Positions 9,387 to 18,846 of a DNA stretch of 64,000 nucleotides are shown here, piece after piece. Where the stretch lies: assembly GCF_028561755.1 (NCBI RefSeq), contig NZ_JAQQTD010000007.1, forward strand, positions 1-64,000, written 5' to 3'. Origin of the DNA: Altibacter sp. HG106 (GTDB lineage Bacteria; Bacteroidota; Bacteroidia; Flavobacteriales; Flavobacteriaceae). A program made the translations under genes and the position numbers. Below the pieces are notes generated by a model, which saw only the letters and a program-made list of their open reading frames with translations, was not told the origin of the DNA and searched no databases. The stretch's first letter is position 1; every line of letters starts with the position of its first letter.

Positions 9387-10679
9387 ATGTTGTACCAACG
9401 CAGTAGCGCCTTATTTGCAGCCGCGAAAAAGGTAATACCCGGTGGGGTTAATTCGCCTGTACGTGCTTTTACTGCAGTAGGTGGTGATCCTATCTTTGTT
9501 GAAAAAGCCAAAGGCGCATACCTCTATGATGCCGACGGAAATCAATTGATAGATTATATCAACTCTTGGGGTCCTATGATTTTAGGACATGCACACCCTG
9601 ACGTGCTCGAAGCCGTTATCTCCTACGCCAAAAAAGGAACATCCTTCGGAATGCCCACCGAATTGGAAACGAAGATCGCTTCTCTAGCGGTCGAGATGGT
9701 GCCAAATATTGACAAAATTCGCTTTGTCAATAGCGGTACCGAAGCGTGTATGAGCGCGGTTCGTCTCGCAAGAGGGTATACCGGACGCGAAAAGATCATC
9801 AAATTTGCAGGATGTTATCACGGCCATAGTGATTCCTTTCTGATTCAGGCGGGAAGTGGTGCCGTTACCTTTGGAACCCCTAACAGTCCCGGGGTTACCC
9901 AAGGAACAGCCCAAGACACCCTGTTGGCGCGCTATAACGATATCGACCACGTTACGACTATCGTGGAGGCTAATAAAGACGCCGTTGCCTGTATTATCGT
10001 AGAACCGGTAGCGGGAAATATGGGATGCATTCCCCCAAAGGAGGGATTTTTAGAAGGACTCAGAGCGCTCTGTGATGCCCATGATATTTTGCTGATTTTT
10101 GATGAGGTGATGACCGGCTTCCGATTGGCGCCCGGCGGAGTTCAAGAGCTTTTGAATGTGCGTGCCGATATCGTTACCTTCGGAAAAGTTATCGGCGGTG
10201 GATTGCCCGTGGGAGCCTTTGCTGCCAAGGCCGAAATCATGGGGCACCTTGCTCCTGAAGGCCCCGTGTATCAGGCTGGAACGCTAAGCGGAAACCCCTT
10301 GGCTATGGCCGCGGGATTTGCCATGTTAACAGCACTAAACAATGAAAGGGAGGTGTTTTCCTCGCTGTCACAAAAAACGGAATATCTACACAAAGGCATG
10401 GCGAAGGTGTTGGATGCGACATCGCGACCCTATACCATTAACCGAATCGGCTCGATGATTTCTGTTCATTTTTCGGAAACTCCTGTAACCGACTTCGAAA
10501 CGGCGGCGAAGGCAGCCACAGGTGACGCGTTCAAAACCTTCTTTCACGGGATGCTGAAAGAGGGGATATACATCGCTCCCAGTGCCTTTGAAACCTGGTT
10601 TCTCTGTGATGCCTTAACCTATGACGATCTCGATGCTACCATAGTTGCATGCGAGAAGGTGTCGAAAACACTAGCATAA
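9387..10679 (+). CDS. hemL: Glutamate-1-semialdehyde 2,1-aminomutase
   Basis: 430 residues, full length. It converts glutamate-1-semialdehyde to 5-aminolevulinate in the C5 route of haem synthesis, using PLP/PMP in the cytoplasm. The N-terminus has [11 protein letters not shown], which is diagnostic of HemL. Other family marks are [17 protein letters not shown], the cofactor aspartate in [10 protein letters not shown] and the PLP lysine near residue 267 in [14 protein letters not shown]. It is third in a compact run with the PLP enzyme and GH73 lipoprotein genes and ends at a strong hairpin terminator. Confidence 0.97.
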   Translation: MLYQRSSALFAAAKKVIPGGVNSPVRAFTAVGGDPIFVEKAKGAYLYDADGNQLIDYINSWGPMILGHAHPDVLEAVISYAKKGTSFGMPTELETKIASLAVEMVPNIDKIRFVNSGTEACMSAVRLARGYTGREKIIKFAGCYHGHSDSFLIQAGSGAVTFGTPNSPGVTQGTAQDTLLARYNDIDHVTTIVEANKDAVACIIVEPVAGNMGCIPPKEGFLEGLRALCDAHDILLIFDEVMTGFRLAPGGVQELLNVRADIVTFGKVIGGGLPVGAFAAKAEIMGHLAPEGPVYQAGTLSGNPLAMAAGFAMLTALNNEREVFSSLSQKTEYLHKGMAKVLDATSRPYTINRIGSMISVHFSETPVTDFETAAKAATGDAFKTFFHGMLKEGIYIAPSAFETWFLCDALTYDDLDATIVACEKVSKTLA

Positions 10680-10684
10680 AAAAA

Positions 10685-10703
10685 CCCCTCAACGTTTGAG
10701 GGG
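10685..10703. terminator. Bidirectional terminator between hemL and a convergent gene
   Basis: CCCCTCAA / TTGAGGGG stem with a three-base loop. It is preceded by A-run and followed by T-rich sequence, so it can serve hemL (plus) and the gene ending at 10729 (minus). Confidence 0.85.
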
Positions 10704-10728
10704 TCTATTTTTATTTGTAAAATACGAA

Positions 10729-11055
10729 CTAATTTCTGCTTTCCATCCAAGCGGTATATTGAGTGCTTGTGAGCGTCTTTTTCATTGCCGCATGTAACTT
10801 CGCATCATTTTCTTTTACCGCTGCCTTGTAGGCACTGGTAGATTCATCCATTCCCTGAATTTCTTTTCTGAAAGCTACTTCATGGCTTACGAGTGCACGG
10901 AAAAGAGTGCGTTCCTGATCTCCTGAAAGATCTAGTTTCGCATCTAATTGCGCTAATTTGTTCTTGGCTGCTTCCTCAGGGCGAAGTTGATTCTGGGCAT
11001 CAACCGTCTGAATTGATAAGAAAACTACCGTAAGTAATAACATAAATCGTTTCAT
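10729..11055 (-). CDS. Small exported helical protein, Spy/CpxP-like
   Basis: 108 residues from the ATG at 11055, chosen because a signal peptide follows directly (MKRFMLLLTVVFLSIQTVDAQ). A longer frame to 11088 would put a basic stretch before it. The mature part is helical, with LDLSGDQERTLF and LTSTQYTAWMES, reminiscent of the LTxxQ signature of Spy/CpxP periplasmic proteins. It is adjacent to a second protein of the same type (11132-11569), and both run on the minus strand. A periplasmic chaperone or stress-sensor role is inferred from this resemblance only. Confidence 0.65.
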   Translation of the reverse strand: MKRFMLLLTVVFLSIQTVDAQNQLRPEEAAKNKLAQLDAKLDLSGDQERTLFRALVSHEVAFRKEIQGMDESTSAYKAAVKENDAKLHAAMKKTLTSTQYTAWMESRN

Positions 11056-11131
11056 GGCCGTCCTATTTAGGGGTCTAATGTAATACATAGCGTCTTACAA
11101 TAGACAACAATTAAGCCAAAATGATTAAATC

Positions 11132-11569
11132 TTAACGTTTTTTATGACCTTTACGATGTTTTTTCATGCGATGTTTCCGTTTTTTACCCTCTTCCCATTT
11201 TTGAAACTGGGCTTCCGTCAATATGGATTTCATTTCTTTTTTGTAGGCAATCTGTTGGTCTAATCGATTCTTTTTCAGCTCAAACAGCGCCTCTGAACTA
11301 AGTTCACCCTGTTGTTTTCGCGCCGCTTTTTGTGATTGTCTTTCGGTAGCCTTGGTAGTTTCCAATGCTAACAGCTGCGATTGTTGCGCACTGTTGAGAT
11401 CCAACGCCAATGTCATTTTTTTGACGTGCAACGCTGCCTTTTGTTCAGGGGTGAATTCCTTCATTTTCTGTCGCATCTCTTTTCGCATAGAAGCGCGATC
11501 TTCTTTTTTCTCCTGGGCCCGTACTGCGACTATAGTGAAGAGTAGAAGTACGGTAACTAACTTTTTCAT
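11132..11569 (-). CDS. Exported Spy/CpxP-like protein with polybasic C-terminus
   Basis: 145 residues with a signal peptide (MKKLVTVLLLFTIVAVRAQ). The body is helical and charged: FTPEQKAALHVKKMTLALDLNSAQQSQLL, in overlapping parts, resembles the LTxxQ repeats of Spy/CpxP and of DUF4890-type Bacteroidota proteins, and ILTEAQFQKWEEGK repeats the same pattern. The last 20 residues are almost all Lys, Arg and His, which could bind anionic surfaces or metals. It forms a pair with 10729-11055, 77 bases apart on the same strand. Confidence 0.65.
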   Translation of the reverse strand: MKKLVTVLLLFTIVAVRAQEKKEDRASMRKEMRQKMKEFTPEQKAALHVKKMTLALDLNSAQQSQLLALETTKATERQSQKAARKQQGELSSEALFELKKNRLDQQIAYKKEMKSILTEAQFQKWEEGKKRKHRMKKHRKGHKKR

Positions 11570-11732
11570 TACTACTATTTTTTAAAGATTACACCTCTTG
11601 GACTTCCTTCGGAAGAAAAAGTTTAATCGCCCTGCGACTGCTTCCCTCATTCAGAGTGCGGGTTGCCTCATTCTTGCTTTCATGCCTATTTGCGACACGC
11701 TATTTTCGGAGCGAACTTTAAAATGAAATAAG

Positions 11733-13040
11733 ATGAAAGCAAAATGGATATTACTAGTACTTCCCCTAGCTGTGGGCACTTGGGTATTATCAGATGTGTT
11801 AGAAAAAACGCCATCTCCCGAAACCAAACGCACCTTACTGGCAGAACGGGGTTGTGTTTTTATGACGACCATGGGATCGCAGTCCTCTACAAATTATGCC
11901 AAGTACAAAACCAACGAGAACATCCTATTGAGCGTTCGTGATGGCTTGAGTTGGCTAGCAGCGGCGCAACTTCCCAATGGCGGTTATGGGGCCGGAAGCC
12001 ACAATGCGCAACACGTTCGAGATCCACATGCAGTACCTGCCGATCCAGCAACTACGGCCATGGTGGCACAGGCGCTACTGCGCAGCGGCAACACCTTCGA
12101 AAAAGGTACTTATGCTCTTCAATTGAAACGTGCCGTGCTCTTTTTGCTCGAAACGATTGAAAGTAGCGAGGCAAATGAATCGTTTATTACTGAGGTACGC
12201 GGTACGCAAATTCAACGAAAGTTGGGAGAGAACATTGACGCCGTACTCACTGCGCAATTGCTTTCAAATGTGTTAGATCGAAATTTAAAAGGCATTGACA
12301 AAAAGCGAATTACTCGCGGATTGGATGTTTGTATTGATAAAATTGAATCGGGAACGGATGCTTCCGGAAAACAAATGGGTGCCGGATGGGCTGGAGTGCT
12401 GCAAAGCGGATTAGCCACTAGTGCTCTGGAAAGTGCCAAGGCCGTGGGAGTTCAGGTGGATGAAGCGGTGATGGATCGCAGTCGGAAGTACCAGGAAGGA
12501 AACTACAACAAAGATACGGGTGCCGTGAGCACCGAAGATGGCGCGGGAATCATGTTGTACGCGGTGAGCGGTAGTGTACGCGGAAGCGCTGCCAAAGCTC
12601 GGAAGGCCAAAAAGGCGATCGAGCGGGCAAAACGAAACGGTATCCTTTCCGAAGATGCCGAAGTGAATGCCATGAACTTAAAGAAAGCGGGTTTTGCTGA
12701 AAGTGATGCGATGGGCTATGCTACCTCCTATGAAGTGTACGAATCTGCCAAACAAAAGGCGCAGGAGGATGAGGTGATGAATGGCTTCGGAAATAATGGA
12801 GGCGAAGAATTCCTGAGCTTTCTTCAAACGGGAGAGTCGCTTTTGGTGAACGAGGACGATCAGTGGAAGCAGTGGTATGACGATATGAGTGGTCGAATTC
12901 TTAAAATTCAAAATGACGACGGAAGCTGGAACGGGCATCATTGTATTACCAGTCCGGTATTTTGCACGGCTACTAGTTTGTTGCTGCTCACGGTTGAAAA
13001 CGACATTGACTTTTTGAAAAAAGTAGGCGCAAACGATTAG
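11733..13040 (+). CDS. Exported prenyltransferase/squalene-cyclase-like alpha-toroid protein
   Basis: 435 residues with an N-terminal export or anchor segment (MKAKWILLVLPLAVGTWVL). Residues about 65-240 and 375-425 carry repeats of the terpene cyclase / prenyltransferase (alpha-alpha barrel) type: LSWLAAAQLPNGGYGAG, a DPATTAMVAQALL helix, and IQNDDGSWNGHHC near the C-terminus. The cyclase DxDD acid motif is not evident, so a binding or structural role, or another enzyme of the superfamily, is as likely as catalysis. It stands alone on the plus strand, and its end faces the SIR2-TPR gene across an inverted repeat. Function is not known. Confidence 0.65.
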   Translation: MKAKWILLVLPLAVGTWVLSDVLEKTPSPETKRTLLAERGCVFMTTMGSQSSTNYAKYKTNENILLSVRDGLSWLAAAQLPNGGYGAGSHNAQHVRDPHAVPADPATTAMVAQALLRSGNTFEKGTYALQLKRAVLFLLETIESSEANESFITEVRGTQIQRKLGENIDAVLTAQLLSNVLDRNLKGIDKKRITRGLDVCIDKIESGTDASGKQMGAGWAGVLQSGLATSALESAKAVGVQVDEAVMDRSRKYQEGNYNKDTGAVSTEDGAGIMLYAVSGSVRGSAAKARKAKKAIERAKRNGILSEDAEVNAMNLKKAGFAESDAMGYATSYEVYESAKQKAQEDEVMNGFGNNGGEEFLSFLQTGESLLVNEDDQWKQWYDDMSGRILKIQNDDGSWNGHHCITSPVFCTATSLLLLTVENDIDFLKKVGAND

Positions 13041-13054
13041 TTTTTTGGTTGGTT

Positions 13055-13122
13055 AACACCATTCGGTTGTTTCGGAAAGGAACCCAGGGGCGTGCATCAG
13101 CAATCCCACACCGGATGGTGTT
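13055..13122. terminator. Long-loop inverted repeat between convergent genes
   Basis: Arms AACACCATTCGG (13055-13066) and CCGGATGGTGTT (13111-13122) pair over 12 bp with one G-T, enclosing 44 bases. It fills the gap between the alpha-toroid gene and the SIR2-TPR gene and may be a shared terminator, though no strong T-run follows. Confidence 0.4.
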
Positions 13123-13123
13123 C

Positions 13124-15358
13124 TTATTGATATTTGGCCAGTACTTCTTGAAATTTCGGATCGTTACGATACGCGTCCCAATCGCTGTCCTTCTCGACAA
13201 AGGCCACGGTTTCCTCTTTCCGTTCTAAGGACTTCTCAAGCATCTCAAATGCTTTCTCCCGATCGTCGGTTTGGGCGTACAAACAAGCCAAATTATACGA
13301 CGGACCGCCCATCGCATTCGCTGCTTCCAAAGAAGCTTTTCCTTTTTGGATAAAGACTGCTTTTTCGGAATCTGAATCGAGATACCCCGATTTGTACAAA
13401 TACGCGACCCCTAAGTTTTCAAGTATATTATCATTGTCTGGGTCGAGTTGTTTGGCACGTTCAAAATGGGTAATTCCTTGGTCCAGCATGGCTTCCTCCT
13501 TGATTTGTTGTGAGTGTTCGGTAAGAACATATCCCAGTCCGTTAATCGCATAGACCGAATTGTTTTCCAACGTGAGCGCCTTTTCAAACGACTCTTTTGC
13601 AGCATCAAAATCGGCCAAGGTTCCAAAGGCCTTTCCTCGCTCAAACAAAATGTTGCCAACTCCATTGTGCGCGCTTACGTATTTGGGGTCTAGCGCAAGG
13701 GCTTGTTGGTACATGGCTAATGGGTCATCAAACGATTCGAAAGTTTCAAAGGGTTTGTTTTGCTCGAATAGAATGTTTCCTAGAATAACGTAGGACACGG
13801 CATCATCTTGATTTATTTGTAACGCTTGGGTGACCTTCTCATGTGCTTGTTGGAGATGATACGTATCCCGTTCGAGGATATATATTCCATAAAGGCTAAG
13901 TCCCCAATTGGCGTATACCAAATTGTTTTGAGGGTTAATCTGTTGGGCTCTTTCATATTTTTCAATACTACGCTCATAGATGGCAGTGTTTTTTTCAAGA
14001 AAGCCTTTTTGATACAAGGCTACGCCCCAACTATTGAAAAACAGATCTTCTTCCGGATGGTATTGAGAGGCGATTTCAAAGTGTTTCAAGCTTTCCTCTA
14101 GGAGGGCTGGGTTGGCATCCTGTTGTAACCAGATTTCGTATTTTTTGTAGGCCCATTCCGAATGCAAGGTCTTCTTCAGGTTTTTATAAGTTTCCGAAGT
14201 TTTATCGGGAAAGTCTTCAAGAATGGCGTGCGCCTCTTCATAGTGTTGACGAGTAATTAAATCAATGACTTCCTGATTGTAACTCTTCTCGGCAATTTCT
14301 TGTTGCGACAACGATGTTTGCACGTGCCCGGTTCTGCTTTCTTGTTCGTAGCGGTGAACCGCGTCATTAATGAGCTTCCGGCTGTTTTCGAATCGATCTT
14401 TGGTGTATTTATATAATTCGGTGTTGATCTTGGTGTTGTTCAAGGTGCTTTCTTTCTTCGGAACATCGATATCCTTTATGTTTTCCGTTAGGTCCATGAG
14501 GAACGAAAACGGCTTATGAAAGATTTTTGGCGTTTCAAGTTCCAGTTCGCTGTGGAGTTTCAGAAAAAAAGAATCGGCGTCATACCCTTTGATGTTAAAA
14601 GCACCCTTGTTGTTGTTTTCAAAAAGTGTTTGATGCACGCGCTCGCTAGGATCGTTGTTGAGGTAGCTTACCCAGAACAATTCGTTATCGAAGCGACCCA
14701 GATCGCCTATCACATTCAATATTGGGTCGTCGCCACTATACCCCAGAATGATCCAGGGCCGATCAACACTTATTTTGCTGAGGATATTGGAAGCGCTTTT
14801 AACAACCCGATTCATTTCATCGTCGGTATTCAGAAGCCAGAGTCCGTGTTGCTGTCCATGTAAATAGGTCACAGAGCCGGTGGGCAGCGAACCGGTAGTA
14901 ATATCGTTGAGAATAGCGATGTCGTACGTAGGGGGAATAAAATTATAGAGGGCGGAGGCGCGCAGTAACAGGTCGTCAAAATTTACGGTCAACACATAAT
15001 CCACATATTTATGTTTTAAGAGTTGCGCCAGGTAAATATGCGCCACGTTTACTTTCGCTTCTTTAATATAAGTACGAAGTAAGGTGTTTCGGTCTTTGGC
15101 ATTCAAACATTTTAAGACATTCGCATAGGTTTGTTGATGTTTGCTAAGGCGCTTGATTTCGGGTTTATCACAGTACAACTCTAATGCTTTTTGCATAATG
15201 GTATGGGCCGAAGGAATTCCGGCAGAAACCGAGGCACCCGCGCCCAAAAACACGATGGGTTTGGGTTGTCCATCGGCATGGGCTTTCTTCATCAAATAGA
15301 CCAAGCTTTCAATGTCTTTGGTTCGAAACTCCAAAGGAGGATTGCTGTTCAGATCCAT
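13124..15358 (-). CDS. SIR2-domain protein with TPR repeats
   Basis: 744 residues, cytoplasmic (no signal or membrane segment). Residues about 30-270 are a SIR2-like NAD-binding domain: GAGAS at 39-43, TVNFDD at 124-129 (N126 and D128 match the NAD-site Asn/Asp), YLHG with H167 at the place of the sirtuin catalytic histidine, and LGYSGDDP near 205-212 as in SIR2_2-type proteins. The zinc-finger cysteines of deacetylase sirtuins are absent. Residues about 390-740 are tetratricopeptide repeats (NPQNNLVYANWGLSLYG, LDPKYVSAHNGVGNILFE). SIR2 domains of this kind are NAD hydrolases in several phage-defence systems (ThsA, DSR, SIR2-HerA). A defence role is inferred: no partner gene is adjacent. Confidence 0.8.
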   Translation of the reverse strand: MDLNSNPPLEFRTKDIESLVYLMKKAHADGQPKPIVFLGAGASVSAGIPSAHTIMQKALELYCDKPEIKRLSKHQQTYANVLKCLNAKDRNTLLRTYIKEAKVNVAHIYLAQLLKHKYVDYVLTVNFDDLLLRASALYNFIPPTYDIAILNDITTGSLPTGSVTYLHGQQHGLWLLNTDDEMNRVVKSASNILSKISVDRPWIILGYSGDDPILNVIGDLGRFDNELFWVSYLNNDPSERVHQTLFENNNKGAFNIKGYDADSFFLKLHSELELETPKIFHKPFSFLMDLTENIKDIDVPKKESTLNNTKINTELYKYTKDRFENSRKLINDAVHRYEQESRTGHVQTSLSQQEIAEKSYNQEVIDLITRQHYEEAHAILEDFPDKTSETYKNLKKTLHSEWAYKKYEIWLQQDANPALLEESLKHFEIASQYHPEEDLFFNSWGVALYQKGFLEKNTAIYERSIEKYERAQQINPQNNLVYANWGLSLYGIYILERDTYHLQQAHEKVTQALQINQDDAVSYVILGNILFEQNKPFETFESFDDPLAMYQQALALDPKYVSAHNGVGNILFERGKAFGTLADFDAAKESFEKALTLENNSVYAINGLGYVLTEHSQQIKEEAMLDQGITHFERAKQLDPDNDNILENLGVAYLYKSGYLDSDSEKAVFIQKGKASLEAANAMGGPSYNLACLYAQTDDREKAFEMLEKSLERKEETVAFVEKDSDWDAYRNDPKFQEVLAKYQ

Positions 15359-15540
15359 AGCTAAAATTTAAAAACCGAGGGGAAAGGCGTACTAAGATAA
15401 GCAAATGTTTGATATTCAATTGCTTTTAGAGGTGGTGCTAGCAGTACTTCCCTTGAAATACACGAATATGTATCTACATGGTCACTCCTATAGACGCAAA
15501 AGTTAGTTTAAAAATGGTATTTTCACCAAAAAATATAGCT

Positions 15541-16716
15541 ATGCTTCGAGCGTTTTCTATTGGTGTTGTCCTATTTTTTATTCTTTCTTGTGGTTCCGAT
15601 GACTCCGTGACTTCAGAAGCCTCTGACGATATCTCGGCTTCAGATGATACTGGCGATTCTTATACAGATTCAATAGACTTCGATATTACGTTGTTAGCTG
15701 AAAACGAAACGGAGGAGTTCTTGCTTCAGCAAATTCAGGGCGGAGCAATGTTTTCCGAAGTGATGAATGTATCGCAATCCAGCGGGGCGAAAGGCGGGAT
15801 CTACCATTATAATCGTACCGATAACAGGCTCTCTTTTTCGGTACTCAATTTTTTTGAACCCACCGTGCTTCAATTCGACTTGGCATCCAGAGACTTTACC
15901 GAGTACCAAGGATTTTTCAATATTCCCACCGAGGGCAGTCGCTATGCTTTCGGAAGCGGTCAAAAGATTATTACGTTCTTTAATGATCCAACCGTAGATG
16001 AAAAGTATCTATTTGAAGTGTATGACATTCCCTCTGGAATGAGTTCTGGCAGTATTGAGTTGGCACCTTGGCAATTTGTCAATCCGTTTAATCGGGAATA
16101 TAATTTTATGAAGAATAATTATATGGCCTTGTTTCTCGATGATGGGTCCTCTGGAGTTAATAAACGAATCATCAATCTAAATGATCCTGAGAATATTCAT
16201 ACCATTGAGTTGCCAGAAGCATCGGGTTCTGAAGCAATTTTGCAAGACCGATATTATCTGTTTCAAGGAGATTCGTATTTGGTGTATGATCTTACGGAAG
16301 GATCGTGGGAAGCTCCGGTTTCGGGCGGCGATCCCATTGAAGGACATCGCATCCGCCACAATGCATATCAAGTAGGGGCTGAGATGGCATACCTAGAAGC
16401 AGCGTTACCGCCTACTTTTTACCGATATTCTCCCACTATTTATAATTTCGACACAAAGTCAAAGCGTAAATTTCGGCCCGATGCGCTCACGGAGGCGCTG
16501 GAAGCAGGATACGGGCATTCAGCAACTCGTATCAATACGCAGTACCTCAGTCTTGAGAAGGAGGTTATCATTTACGCTTATGAATACAGGCTTTTTGATG
16601 ATAGTGGCGACACCTATGAAGATCGGTATGCCGTCGCTTTTATGAACTATAATGATGAAATCATTGCAAGGCTCGATGTTCCTAATGAAGTCCTTGATAT
16701 TTTTATTACACGATAA
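15541..16716 (+). CDS. Lipoprotein of unknown function
   Basis: About 391 residues from the ATG at 15541, chosen because it gives a compact lipoprotein signal (MLRAFSIGVVLFFILSCGSDD). ATGs at 15514 and 15478 are in frame and would add 9 or 21 residues. After the lipobox comes a Ser/Asp-rich linker (residues about 20-45). The remainder is beta-rich with scattered aromatics (YHYNRTDNRLSFSV, YRYSPTIYNFDTKSKRKF), suggesting a propeller-like extracytoplasmic domain. I recognise no family. It converges on the gene at 16732 with a 15-base gap. Confidence 0.65.
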   Translation: MLRAFSIGVVLFFILSCGSDDSVTSEASDDISASDDTGDSYTDSIDFDITLLAENETEEFLLQQIQGGAMFSEVMNVSQSSGAKGGIYHYNRTDNRLSFSVLNFFEPTVLQFDLASRDFTEYQGFFNIPTEGSRYAFGSGQKIITFFNDPTVDEKYLFEVYDIPSGMSSGSIELAPWQFVNPFNREYNFMKNNYMALFLDDGSSGVNKRIINLNDPENIHTIELPEASGSEAILQDRYYLFQGDSYLVYDLTEGSWEAPVSGGDPIEGHRIRHNAYQVGAEMAYLEAALPPTFYRYSPTIYNFDTKSKRKFRPDALTEALEAGYGHSATRINTQYLSLEKEVIIYAYEYRLFDDSGDTYEDRYAVAFMNYNDEIIARLDVPNEVLDIFITR

Positions 16717-16731
16717 GTACGGTGGTAAGTA

Positions 16732-18192
16732 TTAAAGAGTAGCATCCCCTCGAAGTACCTCTAAGGTGGTCTGATATATGGGTTGCTGGAGCGTTTTCGA
16801 CTTCAGCCAGGCGTAAAAGCTCATAGCAAAGAGATCTTCTTCCTCCAGACTGCGCCACTCGAATGAGGTCTCTATTTTCTGTAGAAATTCTTCGGAAGTC
16901 GCTACAGATGGAGTATCGTACCACTGTTCGGCCAGGGAAAGAAACACCAGGGCTCTCGATTCTCCCATTCGCTGTAAGGTAGTTCGATACTTTCTACGGA
17001 AACTTTTAAGTCGAGAAGCCAGCGGATCCAATAAGTCCTTTTCCATGAGTAATAATATTTCCATGAGTTCTTTCTGAAGTACCCAGGCGTTCCCAAAAGT
17101 TTTCAAATAATAGGCGGGCGAACGATCCAACTGAAGCAGTTTTCGGTACGCGGCATCAAAATGCTCCTGCTGAAAAGATACCAGTACCTGAATCAATATA
17201 GCTTCGGGGGCAGTTTTATCAAGTTTAGCGAGGGTTGTCACCGCCTTCTCCAGGTCGCCGCTGTAGAGGAAATTGAGCGTTCGATACCGTTGAAGTTGTT
17301 GCTTCAGGTTTTGGCTGCCGGGAAACAACTTAGAATTCAATGCTTCTTCCAATTGTGACAGTACCGCTAAGGAGGTTTCAAACGTCTTATTTCGAAAATG
17401 TGAAATAGCTACCAAGAGGAGAATTCGACTGTAATAATAACGATGTTTTGTAGTGGACTCATTTTTGCCTTGTACTGCGGAAAATAACCTAGTAATCCAC
17501 AAATGCGCTTCCTTAAAATGTCGGGTTTGCTCCCCCACGCGATACACTTGTTTTAGCACCATGAAGTAGCCTTTATAGGTAATGGTTTCGTCAAACTGCA
17601 ACTGTGAATCGGTTTGAAGCCACGAAAAAGGAGCTGTTTGTGGTGCTTCCGAAGCCATGCCTACTTGGGCGCATAAGATGTTTATTTGGTGTTCTTGCTG
17701 AAGTGCCCGCACGTATTTGTGGTAGGTAGTTATGGAGTTGCTACGGGTCTCCGAGGGGTAATGATGTAAGTGTTGCACTTTGGTATGGTAGATTTCACAG
17801 AGCAGCGCATAGGCATCCAGCATTTCTGCCTCCTGTTCGGCCTTCCGAAGTGTTTTCATCGCTAGCGAAAACAAACGTTGTTCAAAAAAGACTCGAGCCG
17901 CTAACAACCCCCGTAGGATATGCATTTCTTCACTGCTTTCTTCCTCGAAGTTCTGGATCGCGATAAATTCTATCAGACTATCTTTTAATCGCTTGGTCAG
18001 TGCATATAAGCTATTTTTGGCTGGTTTCCCGTAGATCGCAGTATCTAAATGGGTGTAGTTCTTCTTGCAAAGCAAGCGAAAAAGTGCTGTGTTCTTGGTG
18101 TCGCTTCGCTGATTACGCGCCTGCTGAAATTGAATAAATCGCTGCCGTTCTCGATCGCTAAGAAGGTCGATAATATCAATAAGATCATCCAT
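16732..18192 (-). CDS. Cytoplasmic helical-repeat protein of unknown function
   Basis: 486 residues, no signal peptide. Almost wholly alpha-helical, with TPR/SEL1-like pairs (FSLAMKTLRKAEQEAEML, TFETSLAVLSQLEEAL, HFDAAYRKLLQLDRSPAYYL). The N-terminus (LIDIIDLLSDRERQRFIQF) and Arg/Lys-rich helices are conserved in look with unannotated flavobacterial proteins, but I assign no function. It is a single gene, facing a lipoprotein gene downstream and divergent from the YiaA/B gene upstream. Confidence 0.6.
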   Translation of the reverse strand: MDDLIDIIDLLSDRERQRFIQFQQARNQRSDTKNTALFRLLCKKNYTHLDTAIYGKPAKNSLYALTKRLKDSLIEFIAIQNFEEESSEEMHILRGLLAARVFFEQRLFSLAMKTLRKAEQEAEMLDAYALLCEIYHTKVQHLHHYPSETRSNSITTYHKYVRALQQEHQINILCAQVGMASEAPQTAPFSWLQTDSQLQFDETITYKGYFMVLKQVYRVGEQTRHFKEAHLWITRLFSAVQGKNESTTKHRYYYSRILLLVAISHFRNKTFETSLAVLSQLEEALNSKLFPGSQNLKQQLQRYRTLNFLYSGDLEKAVTTLAKLDKTAPEAILIQVLVSFQQEHFDAAYRKLLQLDRSPAYYLKTFGNAWVLQKELMEILLLMEKDLLDPLASRLKSFRRKYRTTLQRMGESRALVFLSLAEQWYDTPSVATSEEFLQKIETSFEWRSLEEEDLFAMSFYAWLKSKTLQQPIYQTTLEVLRGDATL

Positions 18193-18341
18193 TGAATCGT
18201 TAGATTGTAATGATAAATATACTGTAAATAGTGAATTTTAATTCAAAACTACTGATTGAATCATAAGAATATTGTAAAAGTTGATTTGTCAGGATGGCGC
18301 ATTCCCGGCATCTTTGGGTTCTAATCATAACATCATGTGAT

Positions 18342-18818
18342 ATGGAAACTATTGAAAACAACACTACCAACACGGTAAAAAATAATGCGAAGGAGCAGAT
18401 TCCTTTTCATTGCCGACCAACCCCTGCCTTTATTTCGGCTTCCTGGACGGCCTTATTTATTGGAATGATCTCTTTCTGTGTCGGACTCTGGAACTCGAAC
18501 ATGTGGTTGAACGAAAAGGGATATTACTTTACCATTTTAATGTTTGGCCTCTTTTCGGTCGTGTCGGTTCAGAAGAGTGTGCGGGATAAACTAGAAGGGA
18601 TTCCGGTAACCGAAGTGTACTACGGGATCAGTTGGTTTACCACCATTGTTTCGATTTTATTGTTGGTCATCGGACTCTGGAACGCCGATCTCGAATTGAG
18701 CGAAAAAGGATTTTACGGAATCACATTTATTTTAAGCTTGTTTTCGGCCGTAGCAGTACAAAAAAATACCCGCGATATTCATTTTCTGGACCGGCAGAAG
18801 GAATCTAAGACCCCATAA
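18342..18818 (+). CDS. YiaA/YiaB-family inner membrane protein
   Basis: 158 residues from the ATG at 18342 ([10 protein letters not shown]). The upstream frame to 18294 lacks family similarity. It has two copies of the YiaAB unit, each with a pair of membrane helices: [21 protein letters not shown] with [10 protein letters not shown], then [21 protein letters not shown] with [10 protein letters not shown], each closing with VQKxxRD. Four helices in the cytoplasmic membrane in total. The family has no established function. It ends directly at a bidirectional terminator shared with lysS. Confidence 0.85.
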   Translation: METIENNTTNTVKNNAKEQIPFHCRPTPAFISASWTALFIGMISFCVGLWNSNMWLNEKGYYFTILMFGLFSVVSVQKSVRDKLEGIPVTEVYYGISWFTTIVSILLLVIGLWNADLELSEKGFYGITFILSLFSAVAVQKNTRDIHFLDRQKESKTP

Positions 18819-18819
18819 G

Positions 18820-18846
18820 AAAAAAGCCGCATCCGCGGCTTTTTTT
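18820..18846. terminator. Bidirectional terminator, YiaA/B gene and lysS
   Basis: AAAAAAGCCGC / GCGGCTTTTTT stem with an ATCC loop. The plus-strand T-run overlaps the lysS stop codon (18845-18847), so the convergent genes share the hairpin. Confidence 0.9.

Noticed and set aside
13124-15358. A complete multi-gene phage-defence system around the SIR2-TPR gene
   Set aside because: Neighbours are an alpha-toroid protein, a lipoprotein and housekeeping genes; no second effector, HerA, TIR, restriction or mobile gene is next to it. Kept only as a single-gene candidate.
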